NCBI RefSeq assembly: GCF_000024025.1
Contig: NC_013131.1
Location: 62,001-126,000, forward strand
Direction of reading: 5' to 3'
Source: Catenulispora acidiphila DSM 44928
Lineage (GTDB): Bacteria; Actinomycetota; Actinomycetes; Streptomycetales; Catenulisporaceae
Length of the DNA stretch: 64,000 nt
The notes under the pieces were generated by a model, which saw only the letters and a program-made list of their open reading frames with translations, was not told where the DNA came from and searched no databases. Both the position numbers and the translations under genes were made by a program. This document shows positions 36,378 to 45,481 of this stretch, one piece after another (positions within the stretch are counted from its first letter, which is position 1; each line of letters begins with the position of its first letter).

Positions 36378-37079
36378 GTGCACTCTGATGCGGGGAAACC
36401 GGGCATACCGGACTCGATCCGGGTCTTCCTGCTGGACGACCACGAGTTGGTGCGGCGCGGGGTCGCCGAAATGCTGAGCGCCGAGCCCGACATCGACGTG
36501 ACCGGTCAGGCCGGCAGTGTGGCGCAGACGGTGGCCGCGGCCGAGGCGGCGCGGCCGGACGTCGCCCTGCTGGACGTGCGGCTTCCCGACGGATCGGGCA
36601 TCGAGGTCTGCCGCGAGCTGAAGTCGCGGATGCCCGGTCTGGGCTGCCTGATGCTGACCTCTTTCTCCGACGACGACGCGCTGTTCGGCGCGATCATGGC
36701 CGGCGCCGCGGGCTACGTGTTGAAGGACATCCGGGGCTCGGCGCTCGTCGACGCGGTCCGGACGGTGGCGCGCGGTGGCTCATTGCTGGACCCGACCGCC
36801 ACGGAGAAGCTGCTGAGCAGGCTGCGCGTCGGGATCGTGCCCGGGGAGGCCGATCGCGAGGCAGCGGCGTCGAAACTGGCGACGCTGACGGTGTCGGAGA
36901 AGCGGATTCTGGAGCTGATCGCCGAGGGTCTCACCAACCGCCAGATCGGCGAGCGGCTGAACCTGGCCGAGAAGACGGTGAAGAACTACATCACCGGGAT
37001 CTTGGCGAAGCTGGCGATGCAGCGGCGCACTCAGGCTGCCGCGTTCGCTGTACGACATCTTCCTGGGCGTTCGCAGTAG
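36378..37079 (+). CDS. LuxR/NarL-family response regulator (DevR-like)
   Basis: A 233-residue regulator. The receiver domain (about 13-130) has VFLLDDHE, phospho-acceptor aspartate in ALLDVRLPDGSG, the threonine in LMLTSFSDDD and lysine in GYVLKDIRG. The LuxR HTH is at about 165-228 (LTVSEKRILELIAEGLTNRQ, then IGERLNLAEKTVKNYITGIL). The overall pattern and ILAKLAMQRRTQAAAF C terminus resemble DevR/DosR. GTG at 36378 is chosen from the -10 spacing; no histidine kinase is adjacent, so it is an orphan. It diverges from the bkd operon and could control it. Confidence 0.88.
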   Translation: MHSDAGKPGIPDSIRVFLLDDHELVRRGVAEMLSAEPDIDVTGQAGSVAQTVAAAEAARPDVALLDVRLPDGSGIEVCRELKSRMPGLGCLMLTSFSDDDALFGAIMAGAAGYVLKDIRGSALVDAVRTVARGGSLLDPTATEKLLSRLRVGIVPGEADREAAASKLATLTVSEKRILELIAEGLTNRQIGERLNLAEKTVKNYITGILAKLAMQRRTQAAAFAVRHLPGRSQ

Positions 37080-37126
37080 GAGTTCTGCCTCTGTAGCCCT
37101 TGGCGGCGCGTCCTATTGCGGTTTCT

Positions 37127-37723
37127 CTATGGCGAGGGCTCCATGAGCATTCCCCTAAAGAGCTCCAGGAGGTCATCGCGGATCTCCTCTTGGGTCGGGA
37201 CTTTTCGGCTGCCGGCGCCGGCGACCGAGTCGAACAGGATCCCTTCGCTGAACGCGATGAAGCTGCGGCCGGCTCGGTCCGGGTCGGTGGCGCCGAGAGC
37301 CGCCATGAGGCCTCGTGCGGGCTCTCGGAAGGTCGCTCCCGCGGTGTCGTAGATGGCGCGCAGTTCGGGGCGCCTGGTCGCCTCCAGAGCCAGCTCGAAG
37401 CGCGCCAGCGCCTGCTCCCGGCGGTGCGTGAGGGTGTCGTGGAGCTGAGCGGCCACCAGATCGGCGGCGGTCTCCGGCGTCAGCGTCGCCAGAGCGAGCA
37501 GGCCGCCGGGGTTCGCCGCGTCCTCGAAGATCTCGGCTTCCAAGCGGCACAGCCGGGCGAACGTCGTCTCCAATAGGGCGCTGCGGGTCCGGGCGTGGTT
37601 GGAGGTGGAGCCGGGCGGCAGGCCCGCGGCCTCATCGACGGCGCGGTGGGTGAGCCCGCGCAGTCCCCGCTCGGCGAGCAGGGCGATCGCGGTGTCTCCG
37701 ATGAGGTCGGGACGGGAGGTCAT
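37127..37723 (-). CDS. TetR-family regulator controlling the FAD monooxygenase
   Basis: A 198-residue repressor. The HTH spans residues 5-50 (IALLAERGLRGLTHRAVDEA then AGLPPGSTSNHARTRSALLE), with the SNHARTR variant of the recognition-helix end that is common in actinobacterial TetR_C_6-type proteins. The remainder is the helical ligand-binding domain. The gene is divergent from a flavin monooxygenase gene across an 88-bp region that holds three copies of the same palindrome, so mutual regulation is strongly suggested. ATG at 37723. Ligand unknown, possibly the monooxygenase substrate. Confidence 0.87.
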   Translation of the reverse strand: MTSRPDLIGDTAIALLAERGLRGLTHRAVDEAAGLPPGSTSNHARTRSALLETTFARLCRLEAEIFEDAANPGGLLALATLTPETAADLVAAQLHDTLTHRREQALARFELALEATRRPELRAIYDTAGATFREPARGLMAALGATDPDRAGRSFIAFSEGILFDSVAGAGSRKVPTQEEIRDDLLELFRGMLMEPSP

Positions 37724-37746
37724 GGCCGAGACCCTAGCAGTTGACG

Positions 37747-37800
37747 ACTACGGCTGTAGTGGCGTAGAACTACGGCTGTAGTAACAACTACGGGTGTAGT
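37747..37800. promoter_or_regulatory. Three tandem TetR operators
   Basis: ACTACGGCTGTAGT occurs at 37747-37760 and 37769-37782, and ACTACGGGTGTAGT at 37787-37800. Each is an ACTAC-N4-GTAGT palindrome; spacing between centres is 22 and 18 bp. Confidence 0.85.
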
Positions 37801-37811
37801 GAGGAGCGGTC

Positions 37812-38978
37812 ATGGAAGCGATCGTGGTGGGGGCGGGGTTCGGCGGGCTCACTGCGGCGGTGGGGCTGTTCCAGCGCGGGTGGGACGTCACGGTGGTCGA
37901 GCGCGCCACGGAGCTGCGACCTGTGGGTTCCGGCCTGGCTGTTGCGCCGAACGGGTTGCGGGCGCTGGACACGCTGGGGGTCGGCGACGCGGTGCGGAAA
38001 CTGGCGGCGTTTCAGGGGGACGCCACGGTGACCCGCCCCGACGGCCGGGTGATCGCGCGCACGGCGAGCAAGGCCATCGTCCGCCGGTTCGGCGATGCGG
38101 TGATCCCGGCGACGCGGTCTTCCGTCATGGACGTGCTCACGGCGTTAGTACCTGCGGACGTGTTCCGACTTGGAGTCGCGGCTCAGGGGGTCGAGGCCGG
38201 AAGTGCTTCTCAGCGGCCGTGCCTGCTGACGGATTCCGGTCGCCTCGAAGCGGACATGATCGTTGCGGCCGACGGAGTGAACTCCGTACTGCGCAGGGCT
38301 CTGTTCCCGGAACATCCAGGAGCCGTCTATAGCGGCATCACCGCGTGGCGGCTCCTCGTACCGACTCCTGCGGGTGACTTCCTGCCTGGCGAGGTCTGGG
38401 GAGGTGGCCGGGTCTTCGGGATCACGCCGCTGGCCGATGGCCGTACCTATGCCTACGGCGCCGATCACGCGGAACCCGGAATCACCTACCCGGATGAGAA
38501 GGCCGAGCTGCTGCGGCGCTTTGGTGATTGGCACTTCCCGATCCCGGCGTTGATCTCCGGTGCGGATCCCGAAACGGTCCTGCATAACGACATCTACGAG
38601 ATCGCCGAAGCGTTGCCCGCCTATCACCGAGGGTCGGTCGCGATCCTGGGCGATGCCGCGCACGCCATGACGCCGCACCTAGGTCAGGGAGCGAATCAGG
38701 CCATGGAGGATGGCGTCACGCTGGCGGCTCTAGTGGGACCGGCTAAGGACTCTGAGGAGATCGCCAGTGCGCTCGCGCGGTACACCGCACTGCGGGCACT
38801 GCGAGGTGCGGACATGGTGCGCCGGTCGCATCGCATGGGCGCGCTGACCCAGAGCACATCACGGTCCAAGACGGCACTGCGAAACCTGGGGATGAGCCTC
38901 GTCGGACGGCTTGTGCCGGACCTGGCACTGCGAGCGATGGAGCCGGTGGTCGCGTGGCGGCCACCGGAGGGACCGTAG
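37812..38978 (+). CDS. FAD-dependent monooxygenase (PHBH-like)
   Basis: A 388-residue flavoprotein that hydroxylates or oxygenates an aromatic or polyketide-like substrate. GxGxxG FAD motif in VVGAGFGGLTAAVGL (residues 5-19), the DG motif VAADGVNSVLRRAL (about 150) and the GDAAHAMTPHLGQGANQAME motif (about 280-299) are all intact. ATG at 37812 has GAGGAG 5-6 nt upstream. Three TetR operators sit directly upstream, so it is inducible. It resembles enzymes that inactivate antibiotics or degrade aromatics; the substrate cannot be named. Confidence 0.9.
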   Translation: MEAIVVGAGFGGLTAAVGLFQRGWDVTVVERATELRPVGSGLAVAPNGLRALDTLGVGDAVRKLAAFQGDATVTRPDGRVIARTASKAIVRRFGDAVIPATRSSVMDVLTALVPADVFRLGVAAQGVEAGSASQRPCLLTDSGRLEADMIVAADGVNSVLRRALFPEHPGAVYSGITAWRLLVPTPAGDFLPGEVWGGGRVFGITPLADGRTYAYGADHAEPGITYPDEKAELLRRFGDWHFPIPALISGADPETVLHNDIYEIAEALPAYHRGSVAILGDAAHAMTPHLGQGANQAMEDGVTLAALVGPAKDSEEIASALARYTALRALRGADMVRRSHRMGALTQSTSRSKTALRNLGMSLVGRLVPDLALRAMEPVVAWRPPEGP

Positions 38979-38981
38979 GCT
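38976..38981 (+). promoter_or_regulatory. Candidate -10 hexamer TAGGCT of pheA, leaderless
   Basis: TAGGCT overlaps the stop of the monooxygenase gene and ends 7 nt before the pheA ATG at 38989. Confidence 0.5.
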
Positions 38982-38988
38982 AGGTGGC

Positions 38989-39933
38989 ATGACCGATACT
39001 GCGTCGCCTCGCGTCCCCACTCGCTACGGCTTCCTGGGCCCGGCGGGGACGTTTACGGAGGCGGCGCTTCTTAGCGTTCCCGGCGCGCGGGACGCGGAGC
39101 GGGTTCCATATGAGTCCGTGCCGGCAGCGCTGGACGCGGTGCGGCGTGACGAGGTGGCGGGCGCGGTTGTCGCGTTCGAGAACTCCGTCGAGGGCGCAGT
39201 GCCGGCAACGCTTGACGATCTCTCCACTGAGGAACCGCCGCTGCACATCGTGCGCGAGATCCTGTTGCCGGTGGAGTTCGCGCTCATGGGGCGCCCGGAC
39301 ACGGCGCTCGCCGACATCAAGACCGTCTCCAGCCATCCGCACGCCTATCCGCAGTGCCGGCGGTGGCTGGCCGAGAATCTGCCGGACGCGCGGTGGGTCG
39401 CGGCGTCGTCCAACGCGGACGCGGCGCGGCTGGTCTCCGAGGGCGTGCACGACGCCGCCCTGGCGGGGTCCTTCGCGGCGCCGTTCTACCGGCTCACGCT
39501 GCTCGCCGAGAACATCCACGACGTCAGCGGGGCGGTCACCCGGTTCGTGATGGTCGTGCCGCCCGGCCCGCCGCCGGCCCGGACCGGCGCCGACAAGACG
39601 TCCCTGGCCGTGGTGCTGCGGGACAACCACCCGGGCGCGCTCCTGGAGATCCTTGAGGAGTTCGCGGTCCGGGGCGTGGACCTGATGCGCATCGAGTCGC
39701 GCCCGACGCGGTCGAAGCTGGGGACCTACTGGTTCTCCATCGACTGCGAAGGGCACCTGGAGGACGCGCGGGTCGGGGAAGTCCTGACCGGCCTGCGGCG
39801 GGTCGCCGCCGAGGTCCGGTACCTCGGCAGCTACCCGCGTGCCGACGGGCGCGCCGCGGAGATCCGCAAAGGGACCTCCGACGAGGACTTCCACGAGGCG
39901 GCCGAATGGCTGGCCGGCCTCAGGAACCGATGA
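38989..39933 (+). CDS. pheA: Prephenate dehydratase
   Basis: A 314-residue enzyme converting prephenate to phenylpyruvate for phenylalanine synthesis. The catalytic half has [38 protein letters not shown] and the essential TRF motif in [10 protein letters not shown] (about residue 188). An ACT regulatory domain (about 210-290) includes [13 protein letters not shown] and [17 protein letters not shown], the latter matching the ESRP phenylalanine-binding motif for feedback inhibition. No chorismate mutase domain is fused. ATG at 38989. It has its own predicted promoter; the 3' end overlaps the convergent gene by 14 bp. Confidence 0.94.
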   Translation: MTDTASPRVPTRYGFLGPAGTFTEAALLSVPGARDAERVPYESVPAALDAVRRDEVAGAVVAFENSVEGAVPATLDDLSTEEPPLHIVREILLPVEFALMGRPDTALADIKTVSSHPHAYPQCRRWLAENLPDARWVAASSNADAARLVSEGVHDAALAGSFAAPFYRLTLLAENIHDVSGAVTRFVMVVPPGPPPARTGADKTSLAVVLRDNHPGALLEILEEFAVRGVDLMRIESRPTRSKLGTYWFSIDCEGHLEDARVGEVLTGLRRVAAEVRYLGSYPRADGRAAEIRKGTSDEDFHEAAEWLAGLRNR

Positions 39934-40750
39934 GCGCGTTCAGCAGGGTCTCCCGCTCGGCGATCGCCGTGTAGAGCTGCTCGGAGATCGAGCGCAGCGC
40001 CGTCAGCGAGTCGTACTGGTAGGCCGCGAGCACGTCCGCCATGGGGTTCTCCATCAGCGTCTGGCGCTCCAGTGCCAGCTCTGCCTGCTTCACGCGCAGC
40101 CAGATCAGGCGGTGCTGGAGCCACATCTCGCGCTGCGGACTGTCCACCGCCGGGCCCGAGGAGGTCAGCGACCATTCTTCGCTGAGCTTCTGGAGCGCCG
40201 GCAGGTCGTCCTTCTCGTAGGCGGCGTTGACGCGGGTGATGAACGCCGAGCGGCGGGCGATCTCGGCCTGGTCCTGGACGAGGTCCGGGTGCGACCGGCG
40301 CGCCAGCTCGCGGTAGAGCCGCTGCGCGGTCTTGCTCGGGCGCACCGGGACGTCCGGGTCGGGGGTCGGGGCCGCCTCCTCGCGAGGACGCGGCGGCTTC
40401 TGCTCGTGCTCGGAGCCGCCCTCCCCGTCGTCCTCGAGCAGCCCGGCGTTCGCGGCGGCGAACAGCATCGGGTCCTCGCCATCGACCCGCGCCCGGGCCT
40501 CCACCGCACGGCGGATGGCCTCGGGGTCGCCGGTCATGGCGGCTTCGGTCTCGGCGGTGAGCGCGTCCAGCTCGTCCAGCCGGCCGTACAGGGGGCCCAG
40601 TTGGATCTGGTGCAGCCGGGTGAACTGGTCCAACTCGGCACGCAGCGACTCGACGGCCACCTGCGTGTCCAGCAGGGCCGTCTCGGCCACCACGACGGCG
40701 TCTTCCAGATTCTGGAACAACGGCTCACTCATTGCCTGGGCAGTCTCCAC
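39920..40750 (-). CDS. J-domain-like protein with coiled coil
   Basis: A 276-residue cytoplasmic protein. Residues 10-70 form a predicted coiled coil ([19 protein letters not shown]). A Pro/Glu-rich disordered part follows (about 115-140). Residues about 140-185 look like a J domain: [20 protein letters not shown] with an HPD motif and then [13 protein letters not shown]. The remaining helices are Leu/Glu-rich. It could be a DnaK co-chaperone, but the spacing is shorter than in classical J domains. GTG at 40750 is supported by GAGGA 6 nt upstream; ATG at 40732 is the alternative. It is convergent with pheA and divergent from pxpA. Confidence 0.75.
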   Translation of the reverse strand: METAQAMSEPLFQNLEDAVVVAETALLDTQVAVESLRAELDQFTRLHQIQLGPLYGRLDELDALTAETEAAMTGDPEAIRRAVEARARVDGEDPMLFAAANAGLLEDDGEGGSEHEQKPPRPREEAAPTPDPDVPVRPSKTAQRLYRELARRSHPDLVQDQAEIARRSAFITRVNAAYEKDDLPALQKLSEEWSLTSSGPAVDSPQREMWLQHRLIWLRVKQAELALERQTLMENPMADVLAAYQYDSLTALRSISEQLYTAIAERETLLNALIGS

Positions 40751-40849
40751 GGTTGGTCCTCACAGATTTACTCAGGGCACTGCGGCAGAGAGGGTACAGG
40801 AGCGACAAGGGGTGACGGCTCCGTCTTCGGGCGTACTGTGGTGCGCAGG

Positions 40850-41614
40850 ATGATCGACCTTAACGCAGATCTGGGCGAAGGTTTCGGGCGTTGGCGACTA
40901 GGCGACGACGACGCTCTCCTGGAACTGGTCACCAGTGCCAACGTCGCCTGCGGCTTCCACGCCGGCGATCCCTCCACCATGCGCCGGGTCTGTGCGGCGG
41001 CTGTCAGCCGCGGAGTACGGGTCGGAGCCCAGGTCGGCTACCGTGACCTGGCCGGATTCGGCCGCCGCGACATCGAGTACGACCCCCACGAACTGGCCGA
41101 CGACGTCCTCTTCCAGATCGGAGCCCTGGACGCCTTCGCCAGAGCGGCCGGTGACCGCGTCCGCTACGTGAAACCGCACGGGGCTCTGTACAACCGTATC
41201 GTGCATGACGCCGTACAGGCGGAGGCGGTGGTGCGAGCGGTGGTCACATTCGCTTCAGTGTACGACGTCCAAGTCCCTGTGTTGGGACTTCCCGGATCCG
41301 TCTTTCTGGAATTGGCGACCACGGCAGGCCTGTCGGTCATCCCCGAAGCCTTCGCCGACCGCGCCTACACGCCCCAGGGGACCCTGGTCTCGCGCTCCAA
41401 GCCCGGCGCGGTACTGACGACACCGGAGGAAGTCGCGGGGCGCGCGGTGGAGATGGCCGTGTCCGGCACGGTCCGCGCGATCGACGGAACGCTGGTGAAC
41501 GTGTCGGCGCGGTCTTTGTGCGTCCACGGGGACTCGCCGTCCGCGGTGGCCATGGCGGCTGCGGTGCGCGACGGGCTGCGGTCGGTGGGAGTCGAGGTCG
41601 GGGCGTTCGCGTGA
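40850..41614 (+). CDS. pxpA: 5-oxoprolinase subunit A (LamB/YcsF family)
   Basis: A 254-residue subunit of ATP-dependent 5-oxoprolinase, which opens the lactam of L-5-oxoproline (pyroglutamate) to glutamate. Family signatures: [15 protein letters not shown] at the N terminus, [42 protein letters not shown] and [12 protein letters not shown] at 40850 begins exactly with the conserved [10 protein letters not shown]; two GTG codons just upstream are in frame but unlikely. The stop overlaps the GTG of the fused pxpBC gene, so the subunits are coupled. Confidence 0.92.
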   Translation: MIDLNADLGEGFGRWRLGDDDALLELVTSANVACGFHAGDPSTMRRVCAAAVSRGVRVGAQVGYRDLAGFGRRDIEYDPHELADDVLFQIGALDAFARAAGDRVRYVKPHGALYNRIVHDAVQAEAVVRAVVTFASVYDVQVPVLGLPGSVFLELATTAGLSVIPEAFADRAYTPQGTLVSRSKPGAVLTTPEEVAGRAVEMAVSGTVRAIDGTLVNVSARSLCVHGDSPSAVAMAAAVRDGLRSVGVEVGAFA

Positions 41615-43341
41615 GCGGGGGTTCTGGGGCTGGTCAAGCGCCCCGAGTGTTACCCGCGGGCCCATTCGGGGTACTGCTCGAGTTCGATTCTTTGGACAAA
41701 GTTCAGCGCTGCTTCGCATGGGTCGAGCGCTGGCGCACGGCGCGGCCGGGAGTGCTGGTCGATGTGGTGCCCGCCGAGCAGACGCTGATGGCCATCGCGA
41801 CGTTCGACGACGCGGGGCAGCGCGGGTTGCGGGAGTTCGTCGCGGCGGTCGGGGCTGTGGACTGGGCTGATGCCGGTACGGACGATGACGCGGCACCTGC
41901 CGCAGACGCCGAGACTGTCGAACTCCCGGTGACGTACGACGGCCCAGATCTGGACGATGTGACCCGCCTGACCGGGCTTGCCGCAAACGAGATCGTTTCG
42001 TTGCACACGGAAGCCGAATTCACCGTCGCGTTCACAGGTTTCGCGCCGGGCTTCGCGTACCTGACCGGCTTGCCGGACGCGCTACGCGTGCCCCGCCGCG
42101 ATGCGCCGCGCACCCGCGTGCCGACCGGAGCGGTGGCATTGGGTGGGCCGTACAGCGGCGTCTATCCGCGCGAATCCCCGGGCGGCTGGCAGCTGATCGG
42201 GCAACTGGCGCCATGGGCCCCGACACTGTGGGACGAGACGCGGGAATCGCCGGCCCTGCTGCGGCCAGGCACACGGGTCCGGTTCGTCGACGCAGCCGGG
42301 CAAAGCGCTCCGGACAGCAGCGCTCCCGCCAAGCTGACGCAGGCCACCGCGGCAGCCACGGAACCCGGCCTGCGGGTGGTCCGCGCCGGACCACTGACGA
42401 CCGTGCAGGACCTCGGCCGACCGGGCTTCGCGCACCTCGGCGTGCCACGCTCAGGAGCGGTCGACCGGACATCGCTGAAGCTCGCCAACCGCTTGGTGGG
42501 CAACGAAGAGGGCGCCGCAGCCCTCGAGCTGACACTTGGCGGCGGAGCGGTGCAGCTCGAAGTCGGACGCTGGGTCGCGGTTACCGGGGCACGGTGCGAG
42601 ATCACGATGACGGTGCCGGCACCCGAGTCGGCGCTTGAGCCTGCCGCCGCTCGCGAGGTCGGCCCTGATCGAAAGTCCGCACCCGCAGCCGGGCCCTCCC
42701 ACCGGCCGATTGTTATGCGAACTGTGCCAGGCACTGCTTTTTATGCGCCTGAGGGCGCCGTGGTTGAGGTGGGGCCGGCGGTGGCGGGGGTGCGCGCTTA
42801 CCTTGCCATGGCCGGTGGGGTGGGGGGTTTTGAGGTGTTGGGGAGTCGGTCCGTTGATCTCCTTTCGGGGGTTGGGGGGCGGGCTCTGGGGGGCGGGGCG
42901 CGGGTCGGTGTGGGCGTGCCGGTGGGGTTGCCGCCGGATATCCCGGGGTTGGGGATGGCACCGGTGCGGGATGTGGGGGATCCGGTGGTGGTGCGGTTGG
43001 TTTTGGGGCCCCGGAGTGAGTGGTTCACGGATGACGCGGTGCGGGATCTGGTTGCGGCGCGGTGGACGGTGGGAGTGGAGTCGAATCGGACCGCGGTGCG
43101 GTTGGACGGGCCTTCGTTGGCGCGGGCGCGTGATGGGGAGCCCGCCAGCGAGCCTTTGGTCGTGGGGGCTGTGCAGGTGCCTCGGGATGGGCGGCCGCTG
43201 CTGTTCTTGGCCGACCATCCGGTGACCGGGGGGTATCCGGTGATCGCGTGTGCCCATCCGGCGGATGTGGATGCCGCGGGGCAGGCGCGACCGGGGACGG
43301 GGATCCGGTTCCGGATGGTCGGTGGGCTGGCTTCGCGGTGA
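41611..43341 (+). CDS. pxpBC: Fused 5-oxoprolinase subunits B and C (KipI-KipA fusion)
   Basis: A 576-residue fusion. Residues 1-225 are KipI/PxpB-like ([57 protein letters not shown]). Residues about 250-576 are KipA/PxpC-like ([78 protein letters not shown]). Between the homology blocks of PxpC (about 340-375) there is a variable Ala/Pro insert. GTG start overlaps the pxpA stop by 4 bp. From about 42710 to the end codon choice changes from C-ending to G/T-ending, matching a wider strand-skew block. Confidence 0.9.
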   Translation: MSGGSGAGQAPRVLPAGPFGVLLEFDSLDKVQRCFAWVERWRTARPGVLVDVVPAEQTLMAIATFDDAGQRGLREFVAAVGAVDWADAGTDDDAAPAADAETVELPVTYDGPDLDDVTRLTGLAANEIVSLHTEAEFTVAFTGFAPGFAYLTGLPDALRVPRRDAPRTRVPTGAVALGGPYSGVYPRESPGGWQLIGQLAPWAPTLWDETRESPALLRPGTRVRFVDAAGQSAPDSSAPAKLTQATAAATEPGLRVVRAGPLTTVQDLGRPGFAHLGVPRSGAVDRTSLKLANRLVGNEEGAAALELTLGGGAVQLEVGRWVAVTGARCEITMTVPAPESALEPAAAREVGPDRKSAPAAGPSHRPIVMRTVPGTAFYAPEGAVVEVGPAVAGVRAYLAMAGGVGGFEVLGSRSVDLLSGVGGRALGGGARVGVGVPVGLPPDIPGLGMAPVRDVGDPVVVRLVLGPRSEWFTDDAVRDLVAARWTVGVESNRTAVRLDGPSLARARDGEPASEPLVVGAVQVPRDGRPLLFLADHPVTGGYPVIACAHPADVDAAGQARPGTGIRFRMVGGLASR

Positions 43342-44470
43342 GGTGGTGTCAGCTGGTAGGTGGCAGTCAGGCAGTCAGGCGTCAGGTCGGGCTGGACGCC
43401 GGGTCTGATTGGCCGCGTGGCGGGTTCATGTACGCCCCGAGTGTGGCGCGGGCCAGTGAGGACTGTGCGCGGGACAGGAAGCGTGTGCCGGGGCTGGGAG
43501 TGGCGCCTGGGCTGTCGCCGGTGTCGGGATCAGAGTCCTGCGAAGAGGTGCCGCCCGGGTCTGGGCCGGGGTGGGGCTCGGTGGTGGGACCGGTTCGCTG
43601 GCGGGGGACGCGCGGGGGGATTCGTGGTCGGTCCGGCTGTGCGACGGCGCTGTGGGACACGGGAGTCGCTGCCGCGTGAGCGGGCGTTGGGGCGGCCTCT
43701 GACCCCGTGAAGATCAGGGGGGTGGGGGCGTGTGGGGCGGCGGGCGAGTGCATGGGGATCGCGGGGGATTCGGCACCCGGGGTGGAATCGGAGGCAGCGC
43801 CCGAAGTGGAATCTGAGACCGAATTCGAGGCAGCGACCGATGCAGTGGCCGAGGTGGAATCCGAGGCGGCGACCGAGAGTGGGTGGCTGTCGTTCGTTGA
43901 TGGCGCTGCGTGGTCTGCGGGCGCTGCGGGCGCTGCGGGGGCTGCGGCGGTGTCGGGGATCGGGGCGGCTGCTTCGAGTAAGAGTTCTGGTGTCGGTTGC
44001 AGGGTTTCGGGGTCCAGCCAGCCTTGTTTGACGGCTTCCTGCTGACAGCCCGAGCGGGAGCGGCCGTGGGCGTGGGAGATGGTCTTCCAGCTGTGGCCGG
44101 TGCTGAGGTGGCGGCGGAGGTCCGCTCTTTCCTCGTCGGTCCAGCGGGTGCCGTGGTTGGGCCATTGGGCCTTGCGGCGGGCTGTTTCGGGGTTGGGCTG
44201 TCTGGCGAACCAGGTGATGGAGCGGAGCTGGCCCTGGGCGGCCACGTAGACGATGTCGCCTTGGTGGTGGAAGACGAGTTGGTCGTCGTGGAACTCCACG
44301 CCGTCGGCCGGGATCATCAGCTGGGCGCCGGGGGTGGTTTCGGGGGCGGCTATGAGTTCCGCTCGGAGCCAGGGTTGGGTTTGGGTGGGCATTGTTTCCC
44401 CCTCAGTGGCGGGTTTTGGTCTGGTTTTTCCAGAGTGACAGAGGGGTCTGACAGGTTTTGGGGTTTTTGA
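42710..44470. other. Block with strong G-over-C skew on the plus strand
   Basis: From about 42710 the plus strand becomes rich in G runs (GGTGGGG, TTGGGG, GGGGG) and poor in C. The change starts inside pxpBC and continues through the minus-strand gene at 43382-44392 to about 44470, so it does not follow coding direction. Flanking genes show balanced G and C at third positions. The cause is unknown. Confidence 0.6.
43382..44392 (-). CDS. Myb/SANT-like protein with long low-complexity tail
   Basis: A 336-residue protein I cannot assign to a named family. Residues 1-65 are a beta-rich domain (FHDDQLVFHHQGDIVYVAAQ, SITWFARQPNP). Residues about 78-126 look like a Myb/SANT or GcrA-like tri-helix (HGTRWTDEERADLRRHL, SWKTISHAHGRSRSGCQQEA), suggesting DNA binding. 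The last 200 residues are Ala/Ser/Pro/Thr-rich with degenerate SDSTS/ASNSV repeats and are probably disordered. It lies wholly in the G-skew block. GAGGGGG lies 5 nt before the ATG at 44392. A role in nucleoid or gene control is a guess. Confidence 0.65.
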   Translation of the reverse strand: MPTQTQPWLRAELIAAPETTPGAQLMIPADGVEFHDDQLVFHHQGDIVYVAAQGQLRSITWFARQPNPETARRKAQWPNHGTRWTDEERADLRRHLSTGHSWKTISHAHGRSRSGCQQEAVKQGWLDPETLQPTPELLLEAAAPIPDTAAAPAAPAAPADHAAPSTNDSHPLSVAASDSTSATASVAASNSVSDSTSGAASDSTPGAESPAIPMHSPAAPHAPTPLIFTGSEAAPTPAHAAATPVSHSAVAQPDRPRIPPRVPRQRTGPTTEPHPGPDPGGTSSQDSDPDTGDSPGATPSPGTRFLSRAQSSLARATLGAYMNPPRGQSDPASSPT

Positions 44471-44480
44471 GTTATTGGGG

Positions 44481-44494
44481 ATAAGACGTCTTAT
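44481..44494. repeat. 14-bp palindrome ATAAGACGTCTTAT
   Basis: A perfect AT-rich palindrome in a very GC-rich region, one base after the stop of the LapA-like gene. It may be an operator for the neighbouring minus-strand SANT-like gene's downstream region or a transcript end; nothing else marks it. Confidence 0.45.
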
Positions 44495-44495
44495 A

Positions 44496-44774
44496 TTATT
44501 GCGGCTGCTTCTGGCGCTTGCGAGTGCGGGTGCGGGTCAGCAGGAGGCTGGTCAGCATGCCGGCGAGGAAGGTGCCGGCGAGGGTGAGCCACATGGGGCT
44601 GGTCACTGTGACGATCCAGAAGGTGATGCTGGCCTTGCGGGTGTTGGCCAGGATGAACCAGATGGCCACCACCGCGATGACGATGGCGCCGATCATGCGC
44701 GAGCGCTGGGCCTTGTCGGCCGCGGTGCGCGGGGGTTGCGAGGCCGGCGGGGGCTGGGGCGCTTGGGTCGTCAT
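44496..44774 (-). CDS. Small LapA-domain-like membrane protein
   Basis: A 92-residue protein with two membrane segments (about residues 27-45 IGAIVIAVVAIWFILANT and 58-80 SPMWLTLAGTFLAGMLTSLL) separated by a short loop, and a basic C terminus (RTRTRKRQKQPQ). The ILANT plus LTLAGTFLAGML pattern is that of LapA/DUF1049 proteins, which in enterobacteria help assemble lipopolysaccharide; in this Gram-positive lineage the role is not known. The Pro/Gln-rich N terminus is cytoplasmic. The next upstream gene (FHA protein) is 69 bp away on the same strand. Confidence 0.75.
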   Translation of the reverse strand: MTTQAPQPPPASQPPRTAADKAQRSRMIGAIVIAVVAIWFILANTRKASITFWIVTVTSPMWLTLAGTFLAGMLTSLLLTRTRTRKRQKQPQ

Positions 44775-44843
44775 GCCCCGCCTGTTGCCGCCGGTGGACC
44801 CTGGAAACTTTCGTTGCCCCGAACAGGGGAACGGCGGTGAGGG

Positions 44844-45413
44844 TCAGCGGCCGTTCAGGGAGAAGACCACTGAGCCGAAGGAGACCTCGTCGCCGGGTTG
44901 CACGGCGGTGGGAGCGGTGATGCGCCAGCCGTTGACCCGGGTGCCGTTGGTGGAGCCCAGGTCCACCAGGAACCAGCCGTTCTGGGAGCGGCGGAACTCG
45001 GCGTGGTAGCGGGACACCGTGGTGTCGAACAGCTGCAGGTCGCATTCGGGCATGCGGCCGATGCGGAGGGTGACCTGCGGGCCGCCGGGGAGGGACAGGC
45101 GGGGCAGGGAAGGTCCGCGCCAGGCTGCCTTGACCTTGAAGCGGAAGTGCGCGACGGCCGAGACCGCGTTCACCACGCGCTGGCCGAAGCCCGGCTGGTC
45201 GGCCGGGATCGGCAGGTCGGAGACGAGCTGGGTCAGCTCGCTGTGTGACTGCACCGCCAGGGCCTGGTCCAGGCGGTGCGAAAAGGTGTCGCTGGACAGG
45301 CGGCCGGCTTCGGCGCCGGCCGACAGCGCGTCGATGGCGTTGTCGCGCTCGGCGTCCGACGGCCGAAAGTCCGGCGGCTGCCATCCGGCGTTCCCGAACG
45401 AAGGACCTCCCAT
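44844..45413 (-). CDS. DUF1707 and FHA domain protein
   Basis: A 189-residue signalling protein. Residues about 15-70 match DUF1707 (FRPSDAERDNAIDALSAGAE, GRLSSDTFSHRLDQALAV), a short helical module common in actinobacteria. Residues about 105-188 are an FHA domain with the phosphothreonine-binding residues in IGRMPECDLQL, TVSRYHAEF and VDLGSTNGTRVNG. Such proteins bind targets phosphorylated by Ser/Thr kinases; a membrane kinase is encoded 14 kb away. ATG at 45413; GACAAT ends 7 nt upstream, consistent with a leaderless start. Confidence 0.88.
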   Translation of the reverse strand: MGGPSFGNAGWQPPDFRPSDAERDNAIDALSAGAEAGRLSSDTFSHRLDQALAVQSHSELTQLVSDLPIPADQPGFGQRVVNAVSAVAHFRFKVKAAWRGPSLPRLSLPGGPQVTLRIGRMPECDLQLFDTTVSRYHAEFRRSQNGWFLVDLGSTNGTRVNGWRITAPTAVQPGDEVSFGSVVFSLNGR

Positions 45414-45481
45414 GGAAGAGATTGTCCAATGTCGGCCGACGGGGTGTCCAGCAAGACCGGGGGGTTCCATCGAGCCCTGTG

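Noticed and set aside
37747-37800. Short CRISPR-like array
   Set aside because: The three repeats are 14-bp palindromes with very short, unequal spacers in a divergent promoter, which fits operators. No cas genes exist here.
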